From Amphibalanus amphitrite (Eukaryota; Arthropoda; Thecostraca; Balanomorpha; Balanidae): a stretch of 64,000 nt of DNA. Under the pieces are notes generated by a model that searched no databases, was not told the DNA's origin, and saw nothing but the letters and a program-made list of their open reading frames with translations. The stretch covers positions 124,001 to 188,000 of the forward strand of contig NW_024881981.1 in NCBI RefSeq assembly GCF_019059575.1, in the 5' to 3' direction. Below are positions 32,724 through 45,080 of this stretch, piece by piece. The first letter of the stretch is position 1, and each line of letters opens with the position of its first letter. A program made the translations under genes and the position numbers.

Positions 32724-35700
32724 ATGGACGACTACGAATCGCTGAGGCGGCTCAGCGAAGCAGGTGTTGCGCGGCGCTTCTCGACAGGTATAGCTACTAG
32801 CTAATACGTCATGTTGTGATTTAGCCAAAGCAAAAATATGACGACAACCTCGGCTCTACATAAACCGTATCGCATGTCTTGATATATTTTGTAATTTGCG
32901 CCCATTTAAAAGCAACTAGCTTTACTAGAGTTACTATGAATTTTTCCCATTTTGCCTTGCTCTGTCCTTGCTAAAGGGGATTTATGACTACCGTCGACCT
33001 GTCCCACAGACACTGTGTTGACACGGGACACGGACAGCTTCATGGTCGGCGAGCTGGTGTTTGTCGGCGGAACGTTGCCCGGCAAGATCGCCTACATTGG
33101 CGAGACAAAGTTTGGCGGCGGCGACTGGGCCGGTGTCGTGCTCGAGAAACCCTTCGGTAAGTCCGCCGGACCACTGCACCGAGGAGCAACCGGCTAATGT
33201 GTTTACACATGCATGAACGGTGAAACACAGTGCGCAGAAGCTCCGGGTTTAGGGTTATTCCATGTCCTATGGTGAATGGATTAACTACATCGCCCGATAG
33301 TTTTGTGCCATGAGCTAAAGAAACGGCATCGCAAAGTGACGGAGTGCCATTACGTTGATTATCATCGTATACCTGTCTGTCAACGTTCTCACCCAAGTCG
33401 AGTCTGTTGTTCACAGATAAAGTAATTGAATAGAAGCGTATTCGGGAATGCATTATTTTTCAGAAAGCGAATCGATTGCCTTCGCTTCGCATTGGCAGAC
33501 CCGCTGATGCTACGTGACAAAGGAAAGTATAAGACAATAGGTATTGGTTTCCGGTGAACCGCTGGTAAATATGCCGTTCATCGGCAAATCTTTAGATCGT
33601 ATATATTTAATCGTTATCCTGTAAATCCTTCAGGGTAACGTTTAAATGAATATGAATAAACTGTTAATCATTAACCGTTTATTCATTCATATTTAATCCG
33701 TGTATAATTAAATCCTTTAAGACTTTCCGTTAAATCGTGAAAAAGTTTTTCGTTGATTATTCAAATCGGGAATCATTTGTTGTTAATCGTAAATCGACAC
33801 ATGAATGATTAAATCCGTTGTTGTTAAATATTTAATCGTTTATTCCTTTGTTCTTCAACCGTATTTCTTGTAACCCTTAAAATCGAGAATCGTTAAAACA
33901 ATAAGGCCTTTAGTCAACCTGTTAACTTGTTAGTAACTGAGGGCTGTGAAACGTTTAACATTTAATTGTTAATAATGAAATCGTTAAATTGTTAATAGTT
34001 AAATCGTTAAATTGCCAAGTCGTTCAACTTTCCGTAGTTCAATCATTGATGGCTTAAATAGATGATTCATCTTGAAATGTTAATCCTTACCTATATCATA
34101 AATCGTTATCGTTTATAATGCCTTCTTCAATCGTTTAATCGCTCTAGCGTTAGTTGTTAATACCCTTGTTAATCGCTATCCGTAACATCGGTAGTCATTA
34201 AATCGTATTATTGCTGATAGTTACATCGGTAATCGCAACACCGCTGGCCGTCACATCAATAACGGTTAAAAAGGTAATTGCATGGTAATTGGCTGCAATT
34301 GGCATATTGTTACTTAATGATAAAATTGTGTACCTACCTTTAAAAAGATATATAATAGGTACCTACATACATCTTAATTAAACTTAGCCAAATCAACCAC
34401 ATGAATAGTCTGTATAACAGCACGAAGTCTTGCGGTCACTACCCGCTACCGGACCTCTCTTTTACCGCCTGACGTAAAAAAAAACTGAACCATTGCCCCG
34501 TGAGTCGGAATCTGTTTCTTGGACCATTTCCCCGTTCTTTGTTGCCAGGAAAACACGACGGCACCGTGGGTGGTCACCAGTACTTCCAGTGCGAGCCGCG
34601 GCACGGCGTGTTCTCTCGGCTCACCCGTCTCAGCCGGGAGCCGCTGGGGTCGCCGCCGCCCGAGTGGCACGCCCCCTCCACCTCCGCCGGCGGCGGGTCC
34701 CCCTCCCGGCGCAGCTCACAGGCCTCGGCAGACGGCGGCGCCGACTCTCGGCCCGGCTCGCGGCGCACCTCTCGCTCCAGCCCGGTGGCTACCCTGCCCA
34801 CCGGCGCGCGCCGCAGCTCCAGCCCGGCCAAGGCGCCGCCGTCTCCGGCGCGGCGCAGCTCCAGCCCCAGCTTCACAGGTGAATAAAAAGGGCAAAGACT
34901 AATACAAATATAGGCAACTGCGGAATAAGTTCACATGCTGAATAACTATGTAGTAGGCATTTGATGCATCAGTCATATGATGAGTCGATGACCGACGATT
35001 ATGGCTCATGCAGACTGTAGACTAGCATGCTATCGTCGCTCTGTTTCTGCGTGCAGTGCCGACGCCGGCGCGGTGCGGGGATCGGGTCTCGGTGAGCAGC
35101 AGCGTCATCGGCCGTCGGCTCGGCACCGTCCGCTACGTCGGCCACGCCGAGTTCGCCGACGGTGTCTGGGTCGGTATCCAGCTGGACGAGCCGCGCGGCA
35201 GGAACGACGGCAGCGTCGCCGGCAAGAGGTGGGCACCGGCCTATTCAATATACCCTGGGTACCGGCACCGGACCGTGACAGTTCAGGGCTCCTAAAGGCG
35301 AGCTATTGGGGAAAGCAATTTGGTTACGGCGTCAAATGTCAATTTCTTTAAAATGCCTGCTCAGAACAAAACGATCCGGATAAACGGCAATCTAAATGTC
35401 TATTTTAATCCCTAAGAAATCCTACAAGGAATATTTTATTTCAATTATAGTGCGTTGCGTCTTAAATCTGCAGATCATCTGATAGTTAACCATAAGCCAT
35501 AAGCCTATAGACAAAGTTAGCCAGTCAGTTATTGAGTACCTATTGCTGCCTTTCTGCACGCTAATGCTTGCGTATGCTCGCTTATACGGCTCTGGCAGCT
35601 GCAGTGCAGGCCAAATATTGAATGCTTCTCGTTCTCCAGGTACTTTGAATGTGAGCCGGACTACGGGCTGTTCGCGCCGCTGAACAGGGTGACGGTCGTG

Positions 35701-35760
35701 CAGCGGCGCATCTCGGCGAGTCGCGACCACGTTGGTGCCGACGTGGACGGCTTCTACTGA
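32724..35760 (+). CDS. Protein with two CAP-Gly domains, CLIP-170-like
   Basis: Model: join(32724..32787,33010..33156,34549..34878,35057..35228,35640..35760), 277 residues, all junctions in phase. CAP-Gly domain 1 (about 34-100) reads FMVGELVFVGG, FGGGDWAGVVLEKPFGKHDG and YFQCEPRHGVFSRLTRL. CAP-Gly domain 2 (about 187-257) reads CGDRVSV, FADGVWVGIQLDEPRGRNDG and YFECEPDYGLFAPLNRVTVV. Between them is a Ser/Pro/Arg-rich linker with repeated RRSSSP motifs. CAP-Gly domains bind the EEY/F tail of tubulin and EB proteins, with the GKNDG loop central; here the loops are GKHDG and GRNDG. The order CAP-Gly, Ser-rich, CAP-Gly is that of CLIP-170/CLIP-190, but the protein stops just after domain 2 (VDGFY) without the long coiled coil or zinc knuckles. 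It may be a short paralogue, or a CLIP gene whose longer isoform uses exons I cannot see. The linker frame also reads open in two other frames, which are shadows. Confidence 0.9.
33590..34300. repeat. Degenerate TTAATCGTTAA-type array
   Basis: Intron 2 of the CAP-Gly gene contains about 700 bases of recurring TTAAATCGTTAA, GTTAATCG and AATCGTTA words with irregular spacing, like an old decayed AT-rich satellite. Similar words occur at 24660-24835. Confidence 0.6.
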
Positions 35761-36632
35761 GCTCGGCTACCTCGGCTGGCGTCTGCTGGAGCCGCTACCA
35801 CCGCGTCAGTGTCCTCCGAAGATGGACAGCCTAAGATAGATGTCTGGTCAACTGTCAACTCCAGCGATCCTTGTCACGAAGAGATGACAAGTGCGACTTT
35901 TCGAGTGGCGATGACTGCGGTTGTCTGTCCGATGGTCTGGACTTGATGCAGGCCACAGACATAACAAATGCCAGGGCGTGGTGTCCTGCACATGTTAGAG
36001 GAGGGGTTAATCCCCTATAGCTTAACTATAGTCATCCTAACCTGAGGTCAAGTTTTCTCTAATGTTTTAAAGGTCGCGGTCGGCGCTGCGTATCGCCGCA
36101 ATCATCACCTAGTTAATACGCAGCCAAGTAAAACGTGCCACGCTGTAGGTATATTGTACATTGTACAGTATTTATAACAGTATTACACAGATTGTGAAAA
36201 TATGGATTACCTATCTAATGACTATTTGCTCCATGATGTCCGAGGTCAGGATAACTGCTTAGATACTTCAATGACCTTGCCCATAAAAAAATACAATTGC
36301 GCATTCGATACGGTGCCTCTGACATGTTGTTTTTAAACGGTCAGCGGATGTTTCTGAATGATAAATGGGTGAGTCGTCCTTGTATTCCTATAATCGGCAC
36401 TGATGTTAGATATATAGGTAGGTTCGCTCTGAGGCACAGTCGGCGACCACAGGGACGCGGTCACAAAACTTCGGCAACCATGCGACTTTATGTAGGCACC
36501 CATTTGATGCTATGTACGATACGTACCTAAATACGTGAAGTGTATGCTGATTATCGGCACATATTCTTCACACACGGCAGATGCCTTTAAGTGGCCATGA
36601 ACTTACCTAAGGAACTTATAGGCACCCCATGC
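35761..36632. other. Probable 3'-UTR of the CAP-Gly gene
   Basis: No further coding frame was recognised. Sequence continues to an AATAAA at 36633. Confidence 0.45.
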
Positions 36633-36638
36633 AATAAA
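36633..36638 (+). terminator. Polyadenylation signal candidate (AATAAA)
   Basis: The first clear AATAAA after the CAP-Gly stop, 873 bases downstream, and before the TTAA element at 36724. Confidence 0.4.
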
Positions 36639-36727
36639 ATATGCCTAAATGTTATTCCGAGTCCCATTTTCACATGGCCTGTCCGTGTTACTGACAGCTA
36701 GAGCTTAGTTGCCGGGCCGCGAGTTAA

Positions 36728-37194
36728 AGGGACCCTCCCACCTTAACATTAGTTTTGAGTTGAGATAGCCAAATTGGTGGCCATGGCCTGAAAATACCGG
36801 TTTGGGCACTCACAACATCGAAAAATGCTTTAATTCGGAGATATGGAATTTCAAACTTGCAATTTTCGGATTCTAAGGGGCTAATGCATTGGTATGCCCC
36901 CTTAGAATTTGTGACGTCAGCGGAGGTCTAACGATTTTTAAATCTTTTACTAAAACGTTTGGTAGCACGCGGTGGTATATGCTGCTTTGCGCGCAACAAA
37001 TGCCGCACTTTCAAATAAAGTCGCTAGGAACATCTGAGATCCCAGAAAGTAAACAATAGTAAAAGTCTAATATCTTGAAAACCGGTGAATATTTTTCGAT
37101 GAAATTTGGTAGATATTCGTTTTCGCTCTTCCTGAACCGAGCGACATCACTTTCATGCCAATTCATTAACTTTTTTGAAGGTGGGAGGGTCCCT
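36728..37194. mobile_element. TTAA-flanked MITE, subfamily E
   Basis: The inverted repeats AGGGACCCTCCCACCTT and AAGGTGGGAGGGTCCCT are perfect, with TTAA at 36724-36727 and 37195-37198. The interior is the inverse of 9839-10326 (for example ATATTTTTCGATGAAATTTG). At 467 bp it is the best-preserved copy of this family in the window. Confidence 0.92.
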
Positions 37195-37198
37195 TTAA

Positions 37199-38893
37199 GC
37201 GTCAAGCAAGAAACGGTAAACAACATTTCAAGATACCGCCTTTTTTCTCGGGGTAAAGGAAAATTGACCTACCAAAGGTCATTCAATTCAAAGTCAGAAG
37301 TTTTACGGCTTCTGGACCTTGTCAAACATTTTTGACCTCAGGTCAGACCGTACCTGATCCCTAAGGTTTTGGAATTGGGATGTTGCGTCCCTTGGGATGC
37401 TGCGCTCTTGGATGCTTCAATACTCACTCGATCCGTCACTTTCCACCCAACACAAATGAAGGGAAACGTTAAGATTCAGCGAGATTCATGCATAGGAATC
37501 TGTATTTTTATAGCCTTGACTCTTTGGAAACCTGCTTTGGAAATGCAAAATTCTTATGACGTCATTTTCAGGTTACTGGTGTGCCCTTCAAATATTCGCT
37601 ATCCTTGATATTTTTTTGATGCAATTGTGGATGCTCTGCGGCAATTGATACGGAGGCATTTTATTTTGTTTTGGTGGGTAATTTTAATTTTAATTAATAT
37701 TTTATTCAGTGTCAGGTGCTGGAATTGTAAGTGAGACTCACTGTGATTTGAGAGGGTCAAATTGCAAACTCATTTTTGCATAGGCCAAGGCCATCTGCAT
37801 AGGCTGAGAGACACGACAGGCTTGGGCTCTTAGGCTGAGGGGAATTTTCATCCGTGTCATATTTTCTGTGTTTCTACGGTTTCTACATCAAGAGTGTCAG
37901 GCATACTTACTGCAATTTATCTTAAATCATATTCTATTGATTCTTTTGCTTGTTTGCAAGCCTCTCAAATTATTTATTCATCACTTTTGACTTATCGTGA
38001 CTCCAATTTTGAGGTGCCAAAATGTGATTTGATCCTGCTTCTGGTCCCGGTGATTTAATCTCTGGCTGCGTCCAGCACTTAGCCTTTCATGATCCACTCG
38101 GGGCTGTGGTTGTGTTCGCCACTTCCCATTTTGATTTAAGATGCAAAGTTAATAGTCACACGAAGCTTATTAATGGTCAAGCTAGCCTGGTCCAGAATTA
38201 TTGTTAAAGTATGTACTATGTAATTATGTAACCGCTGAAAACAGTTTTTATGGAATCAATTTATTTTGAATTTGTTTACTTAGATGCCCTAAATAAACTT
38301 GATAGTTTAGTTGATATGACTATCAACTTTGCATCTCACCAGGGGTGAGTGGCAAAAACAACAGCGACTCTGACTCTGAGTGGGTCCTGAAAGGCTTAAC
38401 GCTGGACGGCCAGAGAATAAAAGGCCGGGACTAGAAAGAGGCCACATTTGTCATGGCAATTGTCATTCTGCACAGGTATCATGCCAAGTCTAACTGAGTT
38501 GAAAAAACTAATGGTCATTGAAAAAAGCAAATATTAACTCACCTTACGGCTTACAGTTTACACCAACTTGACACCCACCGGCCACCTAGCACCCCACTTA
38601 CTCCTGGGCCAGGTATCTCTGGTGGTTGATGAAAGATAGCAAGGTTAGCAAAACAACATTACTGTCCCAGCTGAATAAGAAATGACATTTTGAGACTGGA
38701 TTGTGGCAAATTTTTGTCTTACTGGTGTCTGCAAACATGAAAATTAAATGAAATAAAGTTTGCTTACAAAATATAGTATTATTGCCAGCATTTATGTAGG
38801 TGCCTTGATTTTTAGTGTGGCATGGATGCTAGGTACCACTGTGGCACTGTGAGCCCATTTTCATGAGCATATGTAAGAGTTGGATGCTATAGG
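37199..38893. other. Intergenic, nothing recognised
   Basis: No gene or clear terminal repeats were found. A short AGGTCA-containing relic lies at about 37260-37350. Confidence 0.4.
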
Positions 38894-39492
38894 TACCGTA
38901 AACCGGGGTGAGTTGATATGGGGTGGTGAGTTGATATAAATTGCTCGAAAAATGTTAAAATGTGTGCTGCTCATCCATTTGTAAACCAATTTTTAGTTTT
39001 ATTTTTCTGTGAAGTGAAGCAACCAATAAGTGATGCATATAGCTGAGAAAGGCATGCATGTGGTGCAGTGCCTTCTTAACACATTACTTTTTTCAAAGTC
39101 CTTTTTTTCTTCTGATTTTGAAACTAAGGAAAAGTCCCCACCCTACAGCAAAGACGGTGGATATTAATGAAACAACATGCACTGGGAAAGAAACTACCAT
39201 CAATTTACTGTTGATCCCAGGTAGTTTTGGGTTTTACCTATAACAACGCTTTTTTATAATTTTAAGAAAAGTGACAGGTGGTGAGTTGATATGCCATCAG
39301 GTGGTGAGTTGATATGCATGATAAAAGCTGATACCAGGCTGGTAGGCATGCAAATTAGCATGAAATATGGGTCTGCAGGTAAGACAAAGTCAATTAGACC
39401 AACTCTTCTCCTTTTCTTTCCCCACATCATTCCATCAACCCCCAAAAGCTTTAGTTTTTTTCTGAATGCTTGAGACGAGGCCTGTTAGTATC

Positions 39493-39828
39493 ACTGATGT
39501 TAGTTGTCGGACTTTCGTCCCCGTCTTGAGTTGAGATGTTAGTTTCACAACGTTTCAGCCAGTAGCTTCTCCGGCCGTAGTCAAGCCTGCCTCGATAGTG
39601 GAGTGGTTACAACCGTGGACCATCACCGGGGAAACCCGAGTTCGATTCCCGCTGACTACAGGAGCTTTCGAACTGTTTGACGCGTACGGCGCAACGCCAC
39701 CAACATCCAGGTCCTTGAGGGTCAAAGAACACCTGACGAGTGACGACGGCCGGAGAGTAACTGGCCGAAACGTTATGAAACTGAATCTCAACTCAAGACG
39801 GGGACGAGGTCCGACAACTAACATCAGT
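39493..39828. mobile_element. Foldback element containing a tRNA-like promoter
   Basis: The left arm starts ACTGATGTTAGTTGTCGGAC and the right arm is its inverse. Similarity continues about 85-90 bp per arm through CCCCGTCTTGAGTTGAGAT, AACGTTTC and CTCCGGCCGT. Between the arms, on the plus strand, lies an A-box-like TAGTGGAGTGGTTACAACCG and a B-box GAGTTCGATTCC about 30 bases on (39594-39660). It looks like a SINE or tRNA-derived unit trapped in, or part of, an inverted-repeat element. Confidence 0.8.
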
Positions 39829-40177
39829 AACCCCAAAGTTTTTTTTTTCTGTGGACATACCTAACATGCAAAAGGCACAGCACAGCTCCCTGTCAAGTCT
39901 CAAGATGGCTCCCTACAAGCTACAAAGGAACACTATGGAACACCTATATTACATACAGATTAAAAAACTGTTATATTTATTCGTAGTTTCGAAAATGACA
40001 GAACTGTCATTTCTGTATGGCTAACAGCGCGGGAATTCTGATCTCGTGAAACTGATTAGTTTTCCTGCTTGGCAGTTGCCAACCGAGAATGAGAGGCAAA
40101 ATGAAATGGAACAAACAATATAAAGAAATTGACTGGTGTTTGGCCCTCGCCCGTATTCGTGTTTTGCCAGCGTTTAA

Positions 40178-41016
40178 CGTATGGGGGGGGGGGGGGGGTC
40201 CGTTGGAATCCCATCGTCGTTTGGCCCCTGGTGGAGCTAGAGCTTCGCGGAAAAAAATGAGCGTGTTGCCCGAGACGCGAGGAAGCCGATGATAACCAAC
40301 TTGGTCATTGGTTAACCTTCCAGGCCAGGTCAATTACCCAGAAGTCGGGAAAATAGGGGGTTATTTGAAGTTCGTAAAGCGAGTTTATTATTTTTTGGCT
40401 GTTGCTGATCGCGAATGTCATGTTAGTTTTGCTCACAGATGTCTTCGTACATTTAGGCCAGGTCAGGTCAGGTCAGGTCAACCAGTAGGTGTCCTGCCGG
40501 CTATCCATAGGGAGTGTCAAGTGTCAGCTACCACTGACGGTGTCGTAACATGTTACGAAGGCACTAAAACTACTTCATAAATGATCAAATGCATGTTAAA
40601 TTCGAAATCGGCCCGAAAAAAACTACCCTAGAAACATGTAAAACTCCAAAAAGTGAACCGAGGTCACCAAAGGTCAATGACCTGACCTGACCTTCAGGTG
40701 ACCTTGACAGTTGACACCCAAAATACTGCGTGGGACCAACATCATTTACATGTTTGGACGTTACAATCACAAAAAGACTGGAAATGCGCGGATAATGTGA
40801 GCCGACTACGCCAAATCGCGATTCCGGCCAAGCATGGTCTCGAGAATCAGGTCACAAGTCAAAAACCATTTGAGTCAGAGTCATGAAATCTTTAGAACAT
40901 GTGTAAAATTGATAAACTCGAGAGGTACTGAAAGTTTCGTCGTGATCGGCCGCTTTTTGCGCGAGTTATGTGCGAAAAGCCGAGGTGGTCCGTTCGCCCG
41001 CCTATAAGTGCGAGGG
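40178..41016. mobile_element. TTAA-type AGGTCA-rich element, subfamily D (copy 2)
   Basis: TTAA is at 40174-40177 and 41017-41020. The right end CCTATAAGTGCGAGGG matches the family; the left end CGTATGGGGG is shortened. Blocks GTTTGGCCCCTGGTGGAGCT, AGGTCAGGTCAGGTCAGGTC and CATGTTACGAAGGCAC are shared with 17878-18798. Confidence 0.78.
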
Positions 41017-41762
41017 TTAATTTTGGCTTTTGATGCCGAATTCTGTTTTATGTCGCTTAGAATACAGTCCGAATTAGATTCGCTTCACTTCACTTCATTA
41101 ATATTTTGTTGACTACCAGTCAACAAAAGCTCAGAAGTATATGTATTCTTTCATTTCAATCCATTGTTTCTGTCAGAGGCATATCAACCTTGACCCGCAA
41201 CTGACAATGTGTTTTAATTACAAGAAAATACACTTGTAATTCCAAAATATATTGCCAGTTTTGATACCGTTGGCTTGAGGACACGTGACTAGCCAAGTTC
41301 AGAATGTTCTAAGTAAAACTAAGTATCATAAAGCGAAAAAATGATGCTGCTAAAATCAAGCCATTTTGATCGCGCTGTGTTGGACATGATTGCGTTTTCA
41401 TGAATGTGAGGTCTGCTGCCAAACTACTAGCATTTTTCTAATGGTTTCTTTCAGGATGTGTTCTCTCATCCTTTTTTTAAACACTGGCATTTTATCAACT
41501 CACCTCTGAGCTTCTTTAGCCGAGAAATTTTGAAAAATCCAAAATCATATCAACTCACCCCCTGTGGGGTGGTGAGTTGATATGAACTTTGGCGTTTTAA
41601 AAAAGGGGCTTAATATATACATTTTTTATTCATTTTTGCTGATTGCCTCCCCAAGGCATGTGCCATGAAACTGGCACAAAAAGAATTCCGTAAATGAATG
41701 TGGCTTTTAACGAAATCTAGAATAACCTCAAAATCCATATCAACTCACCCCGGTTTACGGTA

Positions 41763-42237
41763 CTCTAAAAATATTATTCTTTGATCATTTTTCACACCAT
41801 ATGTGCTCTTCCTCAGGCATTCAGATTTGTTTTGGTAAAATGTGTACCTAGGCATCAAATTGACATCCTGGCAAGTGGCAGGTCTCCATTCCTAGTGAAT
41901 TGAGATACATTTATCTTTACCTCACTTTGCTTCTGATCTGACTGGTAACTAACCCTTTTTTCCTTTTCAGGTATAATCAAATGCCTTTGCTAGCATAATG
42001 TGATACCTCAGTCCCCAATGACAATAAATCATCTCCAGATGAAACTTAATTCTTTATGTTCTTGCATGTATGAGAAGAAATTCAGTGAAGCAAATTTCCC
42101 CTTTCTCATTCCTTTTGCCCTGACAGGCAACCAGTGTGTGTTACGTGAACTGTAGCTTGTTTTCCCTGTTAGCCTGCCTCCTATTCGCCTCTCCTCTGCA
42201 TCCAGTTCCCCTACTCCTGCCGTGTAAGGAGGTGACC
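41763..42237. other. Upstream of TBC1D10, probable 5'-UTR
   Basis: A CCCTGACAG acceptor at about 42119-42127 implies a spliced non-coding leader. Nothing else was recognised. Confidence 0.45.
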
Positions 42238-45080
42238 ATGTCGGCTGAGGTGCCGGCTCAGAAGGCCGGTGGGACGGCAGCTGAAATGGATGTGTCAGAC
42301 GATGAGACCACCTCCAGCTCTGAGCAGGCCACCAATGCTGCCATCTCGACTGTCTCCACCATACCGGACAAGTATGGCTTCATGCACGTCGATGGCGACA
42401 ACGTTCATTATGAGTGAGTATGTCAAAAAGTACCTGCATTTCACACAGGGTGTGTCTATCATAATTGTCACAGAAGTGTAGGTCATATTGCATTCATGGC
42501 ATGAGCTGGGGCTTGTACTCACTGAGGATGTGGTGATGCAATGGCTATAAACGTTTTTAGTTCAACTTGTTCTCTCGAAGATTTGCTGATCTAGCAGATA
42601 AGCAAATTGGATATCATATTGTTTTGTGCTACGATTTCGGTGGACATTTATCGTCAAGCACGGGATCTTTATGAAGTGATGCATTTTAGTTTGAAAGAAT
42701 GGAAACTCATTCAATAAAAATGTGTCACTCGTTTACCCAATTCTGTGATTTATGTGCTTCTTGCCAGGGAGGAGAAACTGCCGGTTAAAATGCTACGGCA
42801 GAGGGAACACAAGTGGCTGGAAATGCTGGAACACTGGGACAGTTTTATGACTCACAACTTCAAAAAGGTGAGTTGCCTACGTTAGCTACTAGGCATAACA
42901 AAATCTGGTTGAAAGTACACATTTACCAAGGAAGTCTTTAATTATATGTTCATTGATTCACTATCATGGCTGATGTCAGATACCATCTTCCAGTCACGAG
43001 AACGGCCACATTTGTGCGTACGACCAAGGCAGCGGATTACCACCATACGTGTCGTTTTCCGGCCTCGCCAGAGTAACTACCTACAACTGTTTCTATCACT
43101 TGATCAATTTTCATCGGTGCATAGCTCTTCACTACACTTCACCTCCGATCAGAATATCAGTATATTCCGATTCTTGCAGTGTTTTTTTTTTTTTTTTTAC
43201 TTATTCCGAACTGACCGGAGACGCGCGCTCGGCGGTCTGACAGGTGCGGAGCCGGTGTCGGAAGGGTATCCCGACTTCCCTGCGCGCCAGGGCGTGGCAG
43301 CACCTCTGCGGCGGCTACTACATGCTGCAGCGTAACGCGGGCGCCTACGATCGGCTGCTGGAGCTGCCGATCGACGCGCAGGTGCTGGACGAGATCCGAC
43401 GCGACCTGCACCGACAGTTCCCCATGCACGAGATGTTCATGCGGAAAGGAGGGCATGGGTGAGTCATTCGGTAACTGAACTTGATAAAAGCACTTTTAGT
43501 CATTGAAACCTTAATGTTGCGGTTTGGTGAACAGTGACACTAGGCACGCTTGTAGGTATGTAACACGTTCCTGTTTTTTCTTCTCTCTCTGACAGGCAGG
43601 AGGAGCTGATGAAGGTGCTGCGCGCCTACGCCGTGTACAACCCCTCGGACGGCTACAGTCAGGCGCAGGCCCCGCTAGCCGCCGTGCTGCTCATGCACAT
43701 GCCCACCGAGCAGGCGTTCTGGTGTCTGGTCTCCATCTGCAAGGAGTACCTACCCGGCTACTACGGCCAGGGCCTGGAACGCGTCCAGCTGGACGGCGAC
43801 ATTCTACACGGACTGGTGAAGAAAGTGTCGCCGCACGTGTATCGGCACCTGGTAAGAGCGCCCATTTGCCGTGTGGTTATCTGTCGTTATTGCACAACAT
43901 TGCCACACCTGTGAGTCATATGCTACCATCGGTGCGATTTTTCCCTATCAGCCGGCAGCGTTGCATGCATTATAATGCTTTACTTCCGCTTGTATTCCAA
44001 GTTAGCAGAAGTTGGCAGGTATCTAACAGGTATTGGTACCTACCCTCTTCGAGTTAGCTGAAAACTGGTGATGTATGTAGACTAAAAGGGTTGGGAAATC
44101 AATAGAAATGCGGCATCAGGTTTTACATTAATTAGCTGGCTCAACAATTATACCAACACAATATTTTCATCTGCAGCGGTTCCTATTACGGAATTACTGT
44201 AAAGTTACTTCAAGTACAGATGTGTTGTGCAATGTGCGCATTGCTGGAATGCTGTCACAGCGTCCCCCTCCTGATGACCGCGCCGTTTCCGTGCTGTACC
44301 CGCAGAAGAAGCAGAAGCTGGACCCGGCGCTGTACATGGTCGAGTGGTTCATGTGCGTCTATAGCCGGACGCTGCCGTGGGCCTCTGTCCTGCGCGTCTG
44401 GGACATGTTCTTCTGTGAAGGTAAGGCACAAACCTTCTTTTCCTGACGTTCGAACCAATGGTTATGCAAAATACTCGCGTTATACTGCTACTAGAATTTA
44501 ATGTCGCTAGGTAGCAGCATCACACCTATCATCATACAGTTATAGTAGCTCCTACTGACACCTAGTAGCACCCCATTGATGGTTTCAACACGATCGTCGA
44601 GTCGTTCACACCAATTCAGTGTATGTTTTAATATACTGAGAGCTCCGCTCGCCCTCCGCCCGGCAGGTGTGAAGGTGCTGTTCAGGGTCGGCCTGGTGCT
44701 GATACGGTACGCGCTGGGACGGCGCGGCATCCTAAAACAGTGTCCCACCATGTACGAGACGGTCGAGTTTCTCAGAAACCTGCCGCCGGAAATCATGCGA
44801 GAGTCTGTGCTGGTTCAGGAGGTGAGTGAATCTTACATGCTTCAACTCTGTGTGATCATAGAGACGAGTATATCGATAAGGTGGAATAAAGAATATGTCT
44901 GTCCTGTGTATTGTAATGCGATTACAAATGTTGCTGTCCTGTTGGCAGATGACAAAGCTGGACCTCGATGAGGACGCCATGACTCGTGAGCACCACAAAC
45001 AGCTGAAGAAGCGTCAGAAGGCCGAGCGGCGCCGGCAGAAGGCCGAGGAACGAGAGGGTCGGGAGCGCGCGGCGCGGTGA
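42238..45080 (+). CDS. TBC1D10: TBC1D10-type Rab GTPase-activating protein
   Basis: Model: join(42238..42413,42768..42867,43244..43458,43596..43851,44306..44420,44667..44821,44949..45080), 382 residues. The TBC domain (about 93-310) accelerates GTP hydrolysis on Rab proteins at membranes. Catalytic signatures are present: IRRDLHR gives the IxxDxxR arginine finger (Arg149) and GYSQAQAP gives the YxQ glutamine finger (Gln186). Family-specific blocks are [78 protein letters not shown] and [12 protein letters not shown], close to vertebrate TBC1D10A and fly whacked. All exons join in phase. The N-terminus (about 60 residues) is acidic and Ser-rich. The C-terminus is a short Lys/Arg/Glu-rich helix ending ERAAR, shorter than in vertebrates. 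An upstream in-frame codon before the chosen ATG is not needed. The next gene, ATP2C1, is tail to tail. Confidence 0.95.

Larger units (their letters stand above)
38896..41760. mobile_element. CCGTAA-ended element at a TA site with two insertions
   Basis: TA is at 38894-38895 and 41761-41762. Ends are CCGTAAACCGGGGTGAGTTG and its inverse CAACTCACCCCGGTTTACGG. The unit GGTGAGTTGATATG recurs in tandem or nearby copies inside both ends (about 38908-38940, 39279-39318, 41540-41585). The interior has no transposase I recognise. It contains a foldback element (39493-39828) and a TTAA element (40178-41016), so the original was about 1.7 kb. Terminus and TA target match the element at 1024-1255. Confidence 0.86.

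Noticed and set aside
34493-34902. Three further open frames over the CAP-Gly linker exon
   Set aside because: Only the frame continuing GKHDG from exon 2 and joining in phase to CAP-Gly domain 2 is coding. The others follow from GC-rich, stop-poor sequence.
38341-38400. Possible exon encoding an acidic Ser/Asp motif (SDSDSEW)
   Set aside because: Too short, without convincing flanking splice sites or a gene context.
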